Assembly: GCA_037367405.1 (NCBI GenBank)
Contig: JAZKJV010010755.1
Location: forward strand, 372,001 to 436,000
Direction: 5' to 3'
Source: Ottelia alismoides
Taxonomy: Eukaryota > Streptophyta > Magnoliopsida > Alismatales > Hydrocharitaceae
Length of the DNA stretch: 64,000 bases
Made by a program: the position numbers and the translations under genes. The first letter of the stretch is position 1; every line of letters starts with the position of its first letter. Of the stretch, positions 1 through 10,733 are shown one piece after another. The notes beneath the pieces are model-generated. The model was not told where the DNA came from and ran no database searches. It was given only the letters and a program-made list of their open reading frames with translations.

Positions 1-2129
1 CATTCACCCAACCCAGATCGCACAGGATCTGGGAATCGAGCTCCTCCGCCGACCACCTTCGCCGGGGCTCTCCATTCCGACGCACCATGCACCTTCACGC
101 CGCCTAACCGGGTCGAGGCAATTTGCCCTCGACCCGTGAGTCTTCTGGTTCGCTTTTCAGGTCAAGATAAGGGTCATCTGAGACCCTTCGCCATCCAGTC
201 AGGAGACCCAGCTCCGCCGCCTTCACTCGAGCTCCTCGGAGCTCGGCGTGCTCGTCGGAGACCACCAGCAGACGCGGGAGCCTTCCGCGATTCTTCTCCG
301 ACCTCCAGAAGGCTCTCCAGAGGACCCTAGCGCACGCACGAGCCCGGCGAATCTCGCCGGCGACCAGTTCTTCCAGGATCCTCCAGAACCGTCAGATTCT
401 CCTCCTCGCTCCAGATCTGATCTGAACCATTCATCTGCGGAGCACTGCCACCATCCGATCATCCCGAGGGTCGATCTTGACCGCTCGTGCAGAGAGAGAG
501 GCACCAGCTAGCCTCAACCGTCAGATTCGCCACGCGTCCTCCTCTCAGCCGTCGATTCACCAAGAGTATCTCCACCACGCTTCGTCACCGTCAGATCTGC
601 CACGTGGAATATTCTCCACCGTTCGATCAGGCCAGCCCTTTCAGAGTTAAAGTCGCACCCGTTCTCCACCGTCCGATCAGCCACGTGGCGCACATCAGGC
701 CGTCGATAATAATAAAAGGGGTAAATTCATCTTAGGCCCCTCTGTTTGTTTTATTTCATTTTAGTCCTGTAATTTCTAAATTAAGTTGTTTATTTTCTGG
801 GATATTTGCATTAAGGACCTCGTACTTACTTTATTTGCACTTATACCCCTGTCTACGTGGACCACGTGCTTCGTCACATGAACTTTATTGGGTTATTTGC
901 AATATAAACCCTGTAGTTCTGGATGTTACGGATAGGATAAAAAGTTTTCTTTATTTGCATTTATGCCCCTGTGCGTGATTTAATTCCCCATGTGCGATAT
1001 TTATTGGGTTATTTGCAGATAAGCCCCTGGACTTTTGGTACTTGTTACCAATAAGCCCTCGGAACTTATTTTTCTTACATTTGGGTCCCTGAGTGCCCCA
1101 GGCACGTGCTTGGCACGTGTTTTGCTGGGTATTTTGCACCAGACCCCCCAGAACTTTGGGTATTTGCACTTTGGTCCCTATGCACAGTGCCCCTCCTTTA
1201 TCTTTGAATAAAATATCAAATCACCTCCAAATTCGATGAAAATTAGATACATGGCTCCTGCCATGGTGTAGAATTTTTGTGAATTTTTGAGGACATTTTT
1301 GATTTCATTTGATATTTTTAAAAAGTCAAAAACCCTTATTTTTGCTACTGTTTAGAGTCATAAACCCCAAAAAAATATCAAAACCCTTTTAAAAATTCCA
1401 TAAAAATTAGTTACTGTTTATTTTGTGTTCCTTGATTTTCTAGCCAATTTTGGCTATTTTTCATTGAGTAAAAACCCGAAAAACTTAAAAACACCTCAAA
1501 ACTCCTAAAAATCATAATAAATAATTTAAAAACTCAAAAACAATAATTTTGGTGCTCAAATTTTCCTTGTTTTCTATAGTATACAGGAAAATTACCTCCA
1601 GGCCCCTTTGAGATCCTTAGATATTTTATCTTTGGGTTTTGGGCCTGGTTGGACAGTAACCCTTGCTTTTCGCACTGTTGGATTTTTAGGAAATAAAATA
1701 AACATCAGAAAAATATCAAAAATTCACCAAAAACATAAAAAAATACAAAACACATAAAAATATTTTTGTCTGAATTTTTGCTTGCTTTTTAATGCATTAA
1801 ATAAATTGTTCAAGTTAATTGTTTGTGTGCTTTTCCTGTTTTCTTTATATTCCAAAAATCCTAAAAAAATATAAAAACCCTTAGAAACACTAAAAAAGTA
1901 CTCTCTCGGATTTCTGACTACATCGTAGGCCGCAAGGCCAATCTGTGCTCCTTGTGTTCGACCCTGGGAGCTATACCAGGTTAATCCCATAGCTAGGACC
2001 GCACTTCGTGTTTCATCCCTGATTTATTTCGCGGTTCGATTTTTTTTCTTGATATACTTAGCCCGAGTGATTGAGGTCGCGACGACCTTCATTTCTTTAC
2101 CTTTACCTTAGTCGTTCGGGCGGTTATCA
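1..2129 (+). repeat. Element A 5' LTR (partial)
   Basis: This is a direct repeat of 10598-12724 (offset 10597, two bases of indel difference) and ends ..TTATCA three bases before the primer site. Bases 1-720 are GC-rich and the rest is AT-rich with many short runs of A. Small frames near 136-511 are repeated in the 3' LTR and have no recognisable homology, so I read them as chance ORFs in the GC-rich block. A near-perfect hairpin of CGGGTCGAGG with CCTCGACCCG lies at 109-136. Confidence 0.93.
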
Positions 2130-2132
2130 GAA

Positions 2133-2150
2133 TGGCGCCGTTGCTGGGGA
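2133..2150 (+). other. Primer binding site of A (tRNA-Asp type)
   Basis: The sequence is TGGCGCCGTTGCTGGGGA, three bases after the LTR-terminal CA. It differs at one position from the tRNA-Asp primer site usual for plant Athila/Tat elements. Confidence 0.9.
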
Positions 2151-3405
2151 GCACGGCTTTGTAGTCATTTTTTCCATATTGTCTCTCTATATTATCATTG
2201 TTTTCTGACACTCTCTCTCTTTGATTTTTGTGCGAGGTACTGCGTGGACAACTTGGAGTTTATTTTTTGAGGACCCGCACGGGAAGAAGAAGCAGGGAGA
2301 AGAAGAAGGAATTCTTATTTTTGAGAGAGAACAATTTTTTTTTCTGTAATAATTTAGAACTTGGACATTTGTGGACACTTGTAGCTTAGCGGGTCTGTTT
2401 CGCCGAGTACCGGTGTGCTCGGGGGACCCATTTGGATTTTCGCGGCTTTTTCTGCGGTTTTGATAGCTAGCTGCCTTTTCCGGTGTTTACGCGGTTTTTC
2501 TCGAGCCCCTAGATTTAGGAATTTCTCTTGCTTGTGCCGTAATTAGTAGGGTCCCCACACTTAATTGCTTATCTGTTCCTATAGATCGTTAATTGGACCT
2601 ACTAATAATAAATAATAAAAATAACTTGGTCGCTTTCCTGAGAGCCTACGCGCCGCGAGCCTGCCCCGGAAGCGCTACTCCTGAACTCGACCTGTCGAGA
2701 AGAGGAGGGGTGGGCCAAGACTGGACTCTTTGGATCAAGGGCGAGTGACTGAGTTAGACGGTTCTGCACTAGGAATTGCTCATCTAGGACTCGGTTTTTC
2801 CTCGCTGCACCATTTAGGTAGTTTAATTCTGTCTTTAAATTCTGCGCGGATCACTTGCATGTAGAGTGCTGGAGACAAGGTACGCATTTCTTTCTCTGCA
2901 TGCATCATTGATTTCTTCGCGCATCGGCTTTTTCGTTTTCTCCTTCTGTTTTCGGCTTAATCATCAGGAGAATCGGAAAATTCGTTAGGCCGCCTGTATT
3001 TATTTTGAAAAAAAAATTAAAAAGAAAAACAAAAAAAATTGGGACTGGATAACACTATTGACCCTAAAAGACACTTCACCTAAAAAAAAATGTCTTGGGG
3101 AGAGCAACCCCCTCATTGTTTGGTTTGATTGTGCGAGAGAGTGACCCGAACACTAGGTAAAGCCCTCCGGTGCTCATCTCGACTGATTACCGACTCTTCT
3201 GTGCGGGACAGTCGGTTGAGAGAGTATCGGGTATCCCAGCAGGTCACGTAATCGCTCTGATATTCTGTGTGTTCACCCAATAAAATTGACAAGATAAATT
3301 GACCGAGCTTTCACGGTCTTCAGATTGTGTTGCGTTGGTGAACCGGGGGTTTGCTTTGCGATCATATTTTCTCCAGATCCCATCCGCCCAACTCGCCAGA
3401 TCAAG
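2151..3405 (+). other. Untranslated leader of A
   Basis: These 1.25 kb lie between the primer site and the first ATG of the ORF, and contain no coding frame that I recognise. A stem with GGGG and CCCC arms is visible at 3091-3118, preceded by a TTGACCCTAAAA motif at 3058-3069. The same combination occurs in the leaders of D (31508-31533) and E (54961-54991, minus), which makes it a candidate packaging or dimerisation signal. An open frame upstream of 3406 begins only at a TTG. Confidence 0.6.
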
Positions 3406-6400
3406 ATGATGGGTAGACGATCTCTTAGGCAGCCTCTGGCTGCACCGCTTTCAGGCGCGTCTACTTCACCATCTAGGTTGGCCCATGAGAGTCGAGACCA
3501 GCTCTCCGGGCCCGAGTTCGATTCCACCCTGTTCCCCCTCGATCCCCTTTCTTTTGCTACTGAGAGACATGAGCCCGAGGAAAGACGAATTAATTTGACA
3601 GAACCTGAGTTGGGCTCATCTGATTTTGCAGACGTCACTATGGCCGGAGCCGGCAGTTCAGACCCAGACTCCCGACAACCCGAACATTTTGTACTAGACC
3701 AGGGAGCAATCAACTCCACTCTGATCGCATCATTAGAGACAGTACAGAAACAGCTACGCGATCAGGGAGCTTTCATGATTGAGTTGAGAAGGGAGTTGGA
3801 GAGACTCAGAGAAGAGAGAGATCAGAGCGAGCCTGAGGACATTCCTGATGCTGATGCAGATGCAGCAGCCGCAGCAGCGGCTGCCGCAGCGGTTGCCGCA
3901 GCGGCAGCCGCCACCGGAGCAGGACCACCGAGAACGATGCGGGAGTTACACAACCCCGGATCTACACTGATGCACCATTGGGTGGTGGTACCTGCTATCG
4001 TGGGGGATTTCAAGTTCCCTCCGAATACCCTGCAGATGCTTCCTCATTTTCACGGACTTGCCACCGAGGAGCCCCACCTCCATCTCCAGGAGTTTTTGAT
4101 GATCTGCAGCACTGTCCACGACCGTCATGTGGACCAGGATACGATTCGGATGATGGCCTTCCCTTTTTCACTGGCAGATAGAGCAGCCGCCTGGCTGAAG
4201 CATTTAGGGAAGTTCGTTTACACCTGGGAGCAGCTCCGCACCGAGTACTTGAACAAGTACTATCCACTCGGGCGGACGAATGCAGCGAGGGCCCTGATCA
4301 ACAACTTCTCCATGCTCCCTAACGAGCAGTTTCACGAGGCATGGGAGAGGTTCAGAGAGCTTCTGGATAGATGCCCACACCACGACATTTCCAAGCCGAA
4401 CCTAGTTCAGAGCTTCTTTAGTGGGATGACGCCAGAGCTTCAGGGTCTGGTGAATGCTTCTTGCGGCGGGTCCTACTTTGCCAAGGACCACAACCAAGTC
4501 TGGGCCATCTACGAGGAGATGGCCGAAAATTACATGGTGATGTCCCAGACTCGGTTGTACACACAGAGATCTCAGCAGCCGCCAGGACCCGTGCAGTACC
4601 AGCGGATAGCACGGGTTGATGCAGGTCCATCCAGTTCGTCCACAGTTGCAGCCGCACAGGCAGAGTCGGCCGCTGCGGACATGGGGATTATCAGCGAGAA
4701 GTTGGACCGCATGGAAATAATAGAGAAGAAGCAGTGCCAGGGCATAACTCAGATGGAGCAAATGGCACAAACTCTGAGCGACATGAAGACCCATATCTTG
4801 TGTCTTCAGGAGGCACAGACGGCTTCTCAGCCCCGTCTTCTGTCGCGAGGCGATTCCGGCGGCAGCCGCAGCTCGTCCCAGCGCTCCAGCTCCTTGCAGC
4901 AGCCTAGACAAGTTCACCTTGTACAGGCGGAGCCGTACCAGCAGCAGCAGCCCTCTTACCAGTCACCACCATCTCCGTCCAATTTGAAGCAGCTACGGTC
5001 ATTTCTGGGGCACGTTGGTTTTTATAGGAGATTCATTCATGATTTTAGCAAGATCGCCCGACCGTTGACTGATCTCTTGATGAAAGACACCGAGTTCCTT
5101 GTCGATGACAAGTGTCTTTCGTCCTTTGAGACTCTCCAGCAGTGTGTTATTGAGGCTCCTGTCCTTCAGCCACCCGATTGGTCTCTCCCATTCGAGATCA
5201 TGACGGACGCCTCCGATTTTGCCGTGGGGGCAGTGCTGGGACAGAGGAGGGATGGAGTTCCATTTGCCATACACTATGCTAGCCGCACATTGGATTCCGC
5301 CCAACGGAATTATACGGTCACAGAGAAGGAGATGCTAGCAGTAGTGTTCGCCCTAGATAAGTTCAGATCGTATATCATTGGATCTAGAGTGACTTTGTTT
5401 ACTGACCACACCGCCATCAGGTACCTCATGTCAAAGAAGGATGCCAAGGCCAGACTTACTAGATGGATCCTTCTACTCCAGGAGTTCGACATTGAGATCA
5501 AGGATAAGCCTGGAGTCAAGAATGTGGTGGCGGATCATCTTTCCCGATTAGAGCAGCCCGAGGATTCTGAGCAGATTGATCCTATTCGAGATACCTTCCC
5601 AGATGAGGCGATCCTTGCTATCGCCTCACTCCCGTGGTATGCCGATATTGTGAACTTTCTCGTTGCTGGGAAAGTCCCACAAGATTGGCCCAGGCAGAGG
5701 CTTGAGACCTTCCTTGCGAAGGCCAAGTCCTACCACTGGGAGGATCCCATCCTTTACCACGAAGGAGGGGATAGCATCTGGCGTCGGTGTATTCCTCAGG
5801 AGGAGCATCATAGTGTCCTCACTTACTGCCACAAGCTTGAGGCAGGAGGACATCATTCTGGGAGAAGAACGACACAGGAAGTGCTCCAATCCGGCTTGTG
5901 GTGGCCTACCCTCTTCAAGGACTCTGATGAGTTCGTGAAGAGGTGTACTGACTGTCAGCGGATGGGCACTTGTGGACAACGTGATATGATGCCGATGCAG
6001 CCCATTCACTTCTGTGAGGTTTTTGACGCATGGGGCATCGATTTCATGGGTCCATTCCCTAAGAGTCAGGGATTTGAGTACATTCTGTTGGCCGTAGATT
6101 ATGTTAGACGTTGGGTTGAGGCTATCCCCGCCCGAGCCGCTGATGCGAGGACAGTTTGCAGATTTTTGAGGAAGCACATCATCATGCGATTCGGGGTTCC
6201 ACGAGTTCTGATTTCTGATGGGGGGTCTCATTTCGTCAACGACCAGGTAAAGGCACTTGCTAGCGAGTTCAGCATAGACCATCGTGTTGCCACACCTTAC
6301 CATCCACAGACGAATGGTCTAGCTGAGGTGTCGAATAGGGAGATCAAGAATATTTTGCAGAAAGTCGTCCACCCCGACCGAAAGAATTGGTCACAGCTTT

Positions 6401-6915
6401 TGGACTCGGTCTTGTGGGCATATCGGACATCTTTCAAGACTCCATTGGGTACATCTCCCTTTCGCCTCGTTTATGGCAAGCCATGCCATCTACCTGTTGA
6501 GCTGAGGCACAAGTCACTTTGGGCAGTCACAGATATTTTGATGGATCCAGATGGTATTGGAGACCAGAGGAGGGCAGAGTTAGCTGCCCTGGAGGAGCTT
6601 AGAGATGCAGCTTTCTCAAGAAGCCTACATTATAAAGAGAAAGTGAAGGAGTGGCACGATTCTCATATCAGCCACAAGCATTTTGAGATTGGACAGAAAG
6701 TATGGTTGTTTGATGCAAGGCTACGATTATTTCCAGGGAAGCTACAGAGCAAATGGAAGGGACCTTACTTGGTCAGAAAGGTACACGATAACGGTAGCAT
6801 TGATATATCTGAGTTATCTTCTGAGAGTACCTTTCGAGTGAACGGCCAGCGGCTCAAGCCATTTCTAGATCATGAGCCGCGGGACGTTATTATTGCCGCT
6901 ATTCATTTTGCGTGA
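3406..6915 (+). CDS. Gag-RNase H-integrase fusion polyprotein of A
   Basis: This is an uninterrupted 1169-residue frame from the first in-frame ATG (MMGRRSL). Residues 152-173 are almost all alanine. Residues about 205-375 match the retrotransposon gag core ([21 protein letters not shown]). A Gln/Ser-rich linker follows, and at residue 526 the text jumps straight to the end of reverse transcriptase ([14 protein letters not shown]). RNase H follows, with Asp601 in MTDASDF. Integrase has an H809/H816/C847/C850 zinc site and D879, D938 and E974 with the standard 35-residue D-E spacing, then a C-terminal WKGPYLV (GPY/F) module. A zinc knuckle, protease and the YxDD reverse transcriptase core are missing, yet the frame is intact. 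This points to an internal in-frame deletion that left a structural, RNase H and integrase protein. Reverse transcription would need a helper. Domain identity is certain; activity is inferred. Confidence 0.93.
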   Translation: MMGRRSLRQPLAAPLSGASTSPSRLAHESRDQLSGPEFDSTLFPLDPLSFATERHEPEERRINLTEPELGSSDFADVTMAGAGSSDPDSRQPEHFVLDQGAINSTLIASLETVQKQLRDQGAFMIELRRELERLREERDQSEPEDIPDADADAAAAAAAAAAVAAAAAATGAGPPRTMRELHNPGSTLMHHWVVVPAIVGDFKFPPNTLQMLPHFHGLATEEPHLHLQEFLMICSTVHDRHVDQDTIRMMAFPFSLADRAAAWLKHLGKFVYTWEQLRTEYLNKYYPLGRTNAARALINNFSMLPNEQFHEAWERFRELLDRCPHHDISKPNLVQSFFSGMTPELQGLVNASCGGSYFAKDHNQVWAIYEEMAENYMVMSQTRLYTQRSQQPPGPVQYQRIARVDAGPSSSSTVAAAQAESAAADMGIISEKLDRMEIIEKKQCQGITQMEQMAQTLSDMKTHILCLQEAQTASQPRLLSRGDSGGSRSSSQRSSSLQQPRQVHLVQAEPYQQQQPSYQSPPSPSNLKQLRSFLGHVGFYRRFIHDFSKIARPLTDLLMKDTEFLVDDKCLSSFETLQQCVIEAPVLQPPDWSLPFEIMTDASDFAVGAVLGQRRDGVPFAIHYASRTLDSAQRNYTVTEKEMLAVVFALDKFRSYIIGSRVTLFTDHTAIRYLMSKKDAKARLTRWILLLQEFDIEIKDKPGVKNVVADHLSRLEQPEDSEQIDPIRDTFPDEAILAIASLPWYADIVNFLVAGKVPQDWPRQRLETFLAKAKSYHWEDPILYHEGGDSIWRRCIPQEEHHSVLTYCHKLEAGGHHSGRRTTQEVLQSGLWWPTLFKDSDEFVKRCTDCQRMGTCGQRDMMPMQPIHFCEVFDAWGIDFMGPFPKSQGFEYILLAVDYVRRWVEAIPARAADARTVCRFLRKHIIMRFGVPRVLISDGGSHFVNDQVKALASEFSIDHRVATPYHPQTNGLAEVSNREIKNILQKVVHPDRKNWSQLLDSVLWAYRTSFKTPLGTSPFRLVYGKPCHLPVELRHKSLWAVTDILMDPDGIGDQRRAELAALEELRDAAFSRSLHYKEKVKEWHDSHISHKHFEIGQKVWLFDARLRLFPGKLQSKWKGPYLVRKVHDNGSIDISELSSESTFRVNGQRLKPFLDHEPRDVIIAAIHFA

Positions 6916-7046
6916 GATGTGGTCTCTTGACTCACATCTTTTGCATCTCACGCCTGATTCTCACTATTCTTCCGTCTGCATAGATCCAGTTGTCCATATC
7001 ATTCTATTCTTTAGTCCCACATCCCTTTTCTCATCCTGTGATTATG

Positions 7047-7408
7047 CTATACTTAGGGTGTACTTTACCCTAAGTATAGGGGGGAATGTCGGACCTGCGA
7101 GTATTCTTTTCATTCTTTCTGCTCCTGTTTTTGCTGCCTATACTTAGGGATATTTTACCCTAAGTATAGGGGGGGGCAGATTCTGTATCTTCTTCACTCG
7201 GCTTTCCCTTCATGTACAGCTTGCTATACTTAGGATTAATTAATCCTAAGTATAGGGGGAGACCATCGAGTTCCTCTCATTCTATTCATTTATTCATTCC
7301 TGTACTTAGCCATTCCTTTTCACTTCCCTTTTACTAAGCACGAGTTATGTCTTCTTCATCGCTCTTGATCACTCTGAGGACATCGTTCGAGCTAAGTATA
7401 GGGGGGGG
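7047..7408 (+). repeat. Hairpin and polypurine array after the A coding region
   Basis: Three inverted repeats share the arm CTATACTTAGG and its complement. 7047-7079 has 13-bp arms and loop GTACTTT. 7138-7169 has 12-bp arms and an 8-base loop. 7224-7255 is a perfect 32-bp palindrome. Each is followed by 5 to 8 G. A lone right half with eight G lies at 7392-7408. An outer pair, ACGAGTTATG at 7340-7349 and CATAACTCGT at 7437-7446, encloses that last copy. The right arm plus G-run resembles the real polypurine tract before the 3' LTR. Equivalent arrays occur in C, D and E. Confidence 0.88.
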
Positions 7409-7446
7409 TGTGTATATATTTCATATATACTTTAGCCATAACTCGT

Positions 7447-8997
7447 ACTTTGTGTGAGTGTGTTAATAAATAAAATGGCTAAAAATCACAAAAATTTAAA
7501 AATTTTTCATGTACATAAACCTCTTTTATCTTGCACATACATAGCTAGTGTACAAAGTATTTTTGTAAAAATGATTTCAAAAATCTTTTGTGTAAAGCTT
7601 GTGTAAATATTTTGTATCAAAATTATGTATATAGTACAAAATTTTTCCAAAATGTTTTGAAAATCAAAAGTTTGCAAAAATCTTGTGTAAATGTTTGTAA
7701 ATATCTCTTTGCAAAACTTGCACCTCATGCATCATTTATTCATGATTTCAAAACATTTTTCAAAAATTTTGCATAATTGTAAAACATTTGTAAATAGCAT
7801 CTTGTGTACATATATGTATATAGTTTTTCCTGGATAAGAGTTGATATTTAAACTAAGCCTGGAATTAAATTGAGAAATGGAGCTTGAAAAAGATCTTAAT
7901 CCACTTAACTTTAAGAGGAACCTTATAGGACTTAGGGTTAAGGCTTTTCAGGTCCATAAGGACTTAATTCTTTGAGTCCACTAGGCTATGAGCATATGTC
8001 ATCTTGATGAGCCTAAGTAGAGCACTTAACAACACACGCATGACTCTTAGAGACAATGGCTTGACTTGCACCTGCACTTACACATGGCTCTCCTCGGATG
8101 AGGTGGTGAGGAGGCAGTTTCCTTTGGCTTGGGGTAGCATATGAGGGTAGTACTTCTAGGCGGAACCTCTCTTCTTCTTATAGTGAAGGAAGTGCACCTC
8201 AACTTGGTCTAGTGGTGATGAAGGCTAAAGACAGAAGCTGTGGGTTGCAATAAAGCTTCAAAAGAGGGATAGTCTACTGGCTCAAGGGGAAAATTTCTTA
8301 TCTATGCTGCACCATGTAGATATGTTGTACAGAAGCACTTGAAAAAAAAAAGAAAAAAAAATATATGCAAAAATGCAAAAAGAACTCCAAAAAAAAAGTG
8401 GTGGGTCGGATTGAAAATTTAATAACCCCACCGGAGTGTACATAATCAAATAAAGCAAAAGCTTATGGTATCAATGTTACATCTCATGAAGCTTGCAGCG
8501 GAAGACTTAGCTACACTGGCTAAGCTTCCAAAACTCTATACTTCTACCCCCTCTTCTTGAGCCGGTTGCACTTGAACTTAGAAGGGAATACCCCGCTTCT
8601 CGAGGAAAGAGTTGCTAGACCGAGGCATTAGAGTTACCAGGTTGAGGGAGGCTGTTTCTTTGTTACTTCTGAGGTGGGGAGCCACATATCACCTACACCG
8701 CATGGAAAGATTCATGGTCATTAGAGTTTGTGTATGTAGACTTGTTCTGATCTGGTTTATTAAGGAGTCTTGCCCATAGATTGGTGGAACTTGGAGACTG
8801 TTGAGTTTTAAGCTTAAGTCCAAATAAGGTTCCGACACATTAATAATCCAAAGATCTGATCGAGCTCCATATTTCAAGTTAATAAAGGAAAGTTTAATAA
8901 TTCAACCTTGATCCATGTACATCCTCTTTTTCTTTTTCTTTTTCTTTCTTTTTCACTTCTTTTTCAAATAAGTGTTTGCTAAGGGACTAGCAAAGTT
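7447..8997 (+). other. Conserved non-coding region of A between hairpin array and polypurine tract
   Basis: Bases 7447-7830 are AT-rich with repeated TTTGAAAA/TTTGCAAAA-like units. From about 7840 to 8900 there is ordinary-composition DNA with no ORF over 62 codons. It still aligns with the same position in C (25380-25783 and 60529-60960), D (40440-41520) and E (50160-51180, minus). A stretch near 8560-8612 is close to identical in A and C. I see no protein or known RNA family in it. Confidence 0.6.
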
Positions 8998-9010
8998 AAG
9001 CATAGGGGGG
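8998..9010 (+). other. Polypurine tract of A
   Basis: AAGCATAGGGGGG stands immediately before the TGATGAAT start of the 3' LTR. This is the expected plus-strand primer site. Confidence 0.85.
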
Positions 9011-9968
9011 TGATGAATACCCATTCATCACTCTTTATTCTTCTATTTTAGCTACAAAAACCTTTGCAAATACATGTAAATATGTGCAAATACAAATAAT
9101 TACCAAAAGCATGCGTTGTGTAAAAAGATATAATTAGCATGTTTTTGTGCAAAAATAAAAGAATAAAGAGTAAAAAGAAAAAGAGGGAAATATTTAGAAT
9201 AAATATTGAGCAACCTAACCCAAGGGAGGGCTCAGCATGGGCCTGACCGCATAAAAGCCAAAGTAGAGGGAGATAGGAGCTCGTGTGTACATACTTTTGT
9301 AAATAAATAAAATTATATTTTCCTCACCCAAAAATATGCTTGTATACATTTTGTATATATTTAGAAACTATTAAAAACAAAATAAAAATTTAAAAATCAA
9401 AATTCCAAAAATGCCCTTTCACCATGTACATAGACCATCATCCTTTATTTATTTAACCCTATAAATAAATAAAATTATTTTCTAAACTTTTTGTAAATAT
9501 TCTATGTTACATATTGTAAATACATAAAATAACAAGAAACAAAACAAAAATCAAATAAAAATTACAAAATTAAAAATACAAAAATACATTGTATAGATAC
9601 CATGTATATAAATGTATACAACCATTTATTTCACCCTTGTGTATAAATAATTAAAATAAAATAAAAATACCATTTTGTTCTTTACTTTATGATGTAAATA
9701 AATAAAATATAAAATGGGCATAAAAATACATAAAAATAACAAATAAAAAAAATCAAAAATTAAAATCTATATAGTGTACATATACCTATATATATAGCTA
9801 CCCTATTTTTATTTCCAAAAATTAATTAAAAATCACCAAAAAATAGAAAAAAATAAAAGAAAAATATTTCATGTTTTGAGTTTTTCTTAATTCGGCCTTT
9901 TTCTACCTTAAATTAAATAAACAAAAAAAATAAAAACGTGGCAGCTCCTGATTGGTCCACGGGGGATT

Positions 9969-9984
9969 GTTGACCCCGGTCAAC
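9969..9984. promoter_or_regulatory. Inverted W-box pair in A LTR
   Basis: GTTGACC, two bases, then GGTCAAC form a palindrome of two TTGAC cores, the known WRKY-factor binding core. It sits at the boundary between the AT-rich U3 and the GC-rich core. The same palindrome is at the same place in the LTRs of D and E. Confidence 0.55.
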
Positions 9985-10186
9985 TCCCCCGCGGACTCTT
10001 TCCTTTTGCGTCGACTCGCGCCCGACCCGCCTTCGTCGATTTCTCCACGCGTCTCCAGCCTGTCGCCCCCGCGAACCCCGCGCCCGGATTCTTCGCCGTT
10101 CATCCGACATCCTCGCCAGATCCTTCGCCGTGGGATCCACGCCTTCCATAGCTGCCTCCACTCAACCCTAATCGGCCCTGTCTCCA

Positions 10187-10193
10187 TATATAT
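10187..10193 (+). promoter_or_regulatory. TATA-like box in A LTR
   Basis: TATATAT follows CCA, about 200 bases downstream of the W-box pair and just before a CT/GC-rich stretch. It is a plausible U3 promoter. The matching site in the 5' LTR is left of the window. Confidence 0.45.
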
Positions 10194-10705
10194 CCCGACC
10201 TCCGCTGCCTCCGCGCCTCATCTTTGGCTAGCCACTTTCATTCCCGTGACCTCCAGAGCAATCGCCGAGGTGACAGCTCGCGTTTGCCCCTGTTGCAGTG
10301 AGGAGAGGGTGCCCCGACCATCGATCCGGCAGCTTCGCGCCGCCGTGCTCCGCCGCTTGCAGGAGCTCGAGCCTCAGGCCTTGACGCCCTTCGAGGCTAC
10401 GACCGGGAGCTAGCTAAGCTCCAGCACAGTCTTCCGCACCACCCAGGTAGATCCTTTAGGCCATAGTTTAGCGTAAATATCGATTTTTAGTTTACTGTTA
10501 GCGTAGCTCCGCCGCCGTCGCCAGCCACCTCCGATACCCCATCTGCCATTCCGACCCGACCATCATCTTCGCCAGACCTCTCCGCATCTTCTTCACCCAT
10601 TCACCCAACCCAGATCGCACAGGATCTGGGAATCGAGCTCCTCCGCCGACCACCTTCGCCGGGGCTCTCCATTCCGACGCACCATGCACCTTCACGCCGC
10701 CTAAC

Positions 10706-10733
10706 CGGGTCGAGGCAATTTGCCCTCGACCCG
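10706..10733 (+). other. GC-rich hairpin in A LTR core
   Basis: CGGGTCGAGG pairs with CCTCGACCCG across a short loop. It is followed at once by a CTTTTCAGGT acceptor-like site. A copy is at 109-136 in the 5' LTR, and a related hairpin is at about 43409-43436 in the D 3' LTR. Confidence 0.6.

Noticed and set aside
223..511. Overlapping 87-93 codon frames on both strands, repeated at 10796-11108
   Set aside because: They are duplicated only because they lie in the A LTRs. They are open on both strands owing to GC-rich composition and have no recognisable motif.
2133..2150. tRNA-like sequences at LTR ends (also 14672, 30476, 55852)
   Set aside because: Only the 3'-terminal complement of a tRNA is present. 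These are primer sites, not tRNA genes.
4402..4917. 171-codon minus-strand frame over the A gag
   Set aside because: Shadow of the real gag frame, rich in Leu and Cys from the complementary codons.
5626..6303. 225-codon minus-strand frame over the A integrase
   Set aside because: Antisense to conserved integrase motifs, with no homology of its own.
7047..7408. Regularly spaced inverted repeats resembling a CRISPR-like array
   Set aside because: Units are hairpins of varying sequence at irregular spacing in a plant retrotransposon, with no uniform repeat-spacer pattern.
6916..8997. Possible envelope-like ORF downstream of pol, as in some Athila elements
   Set aside because: No frame over 91 codons, signal peptide or membrane segment is present in A, and none in the equivalent region of D or E.
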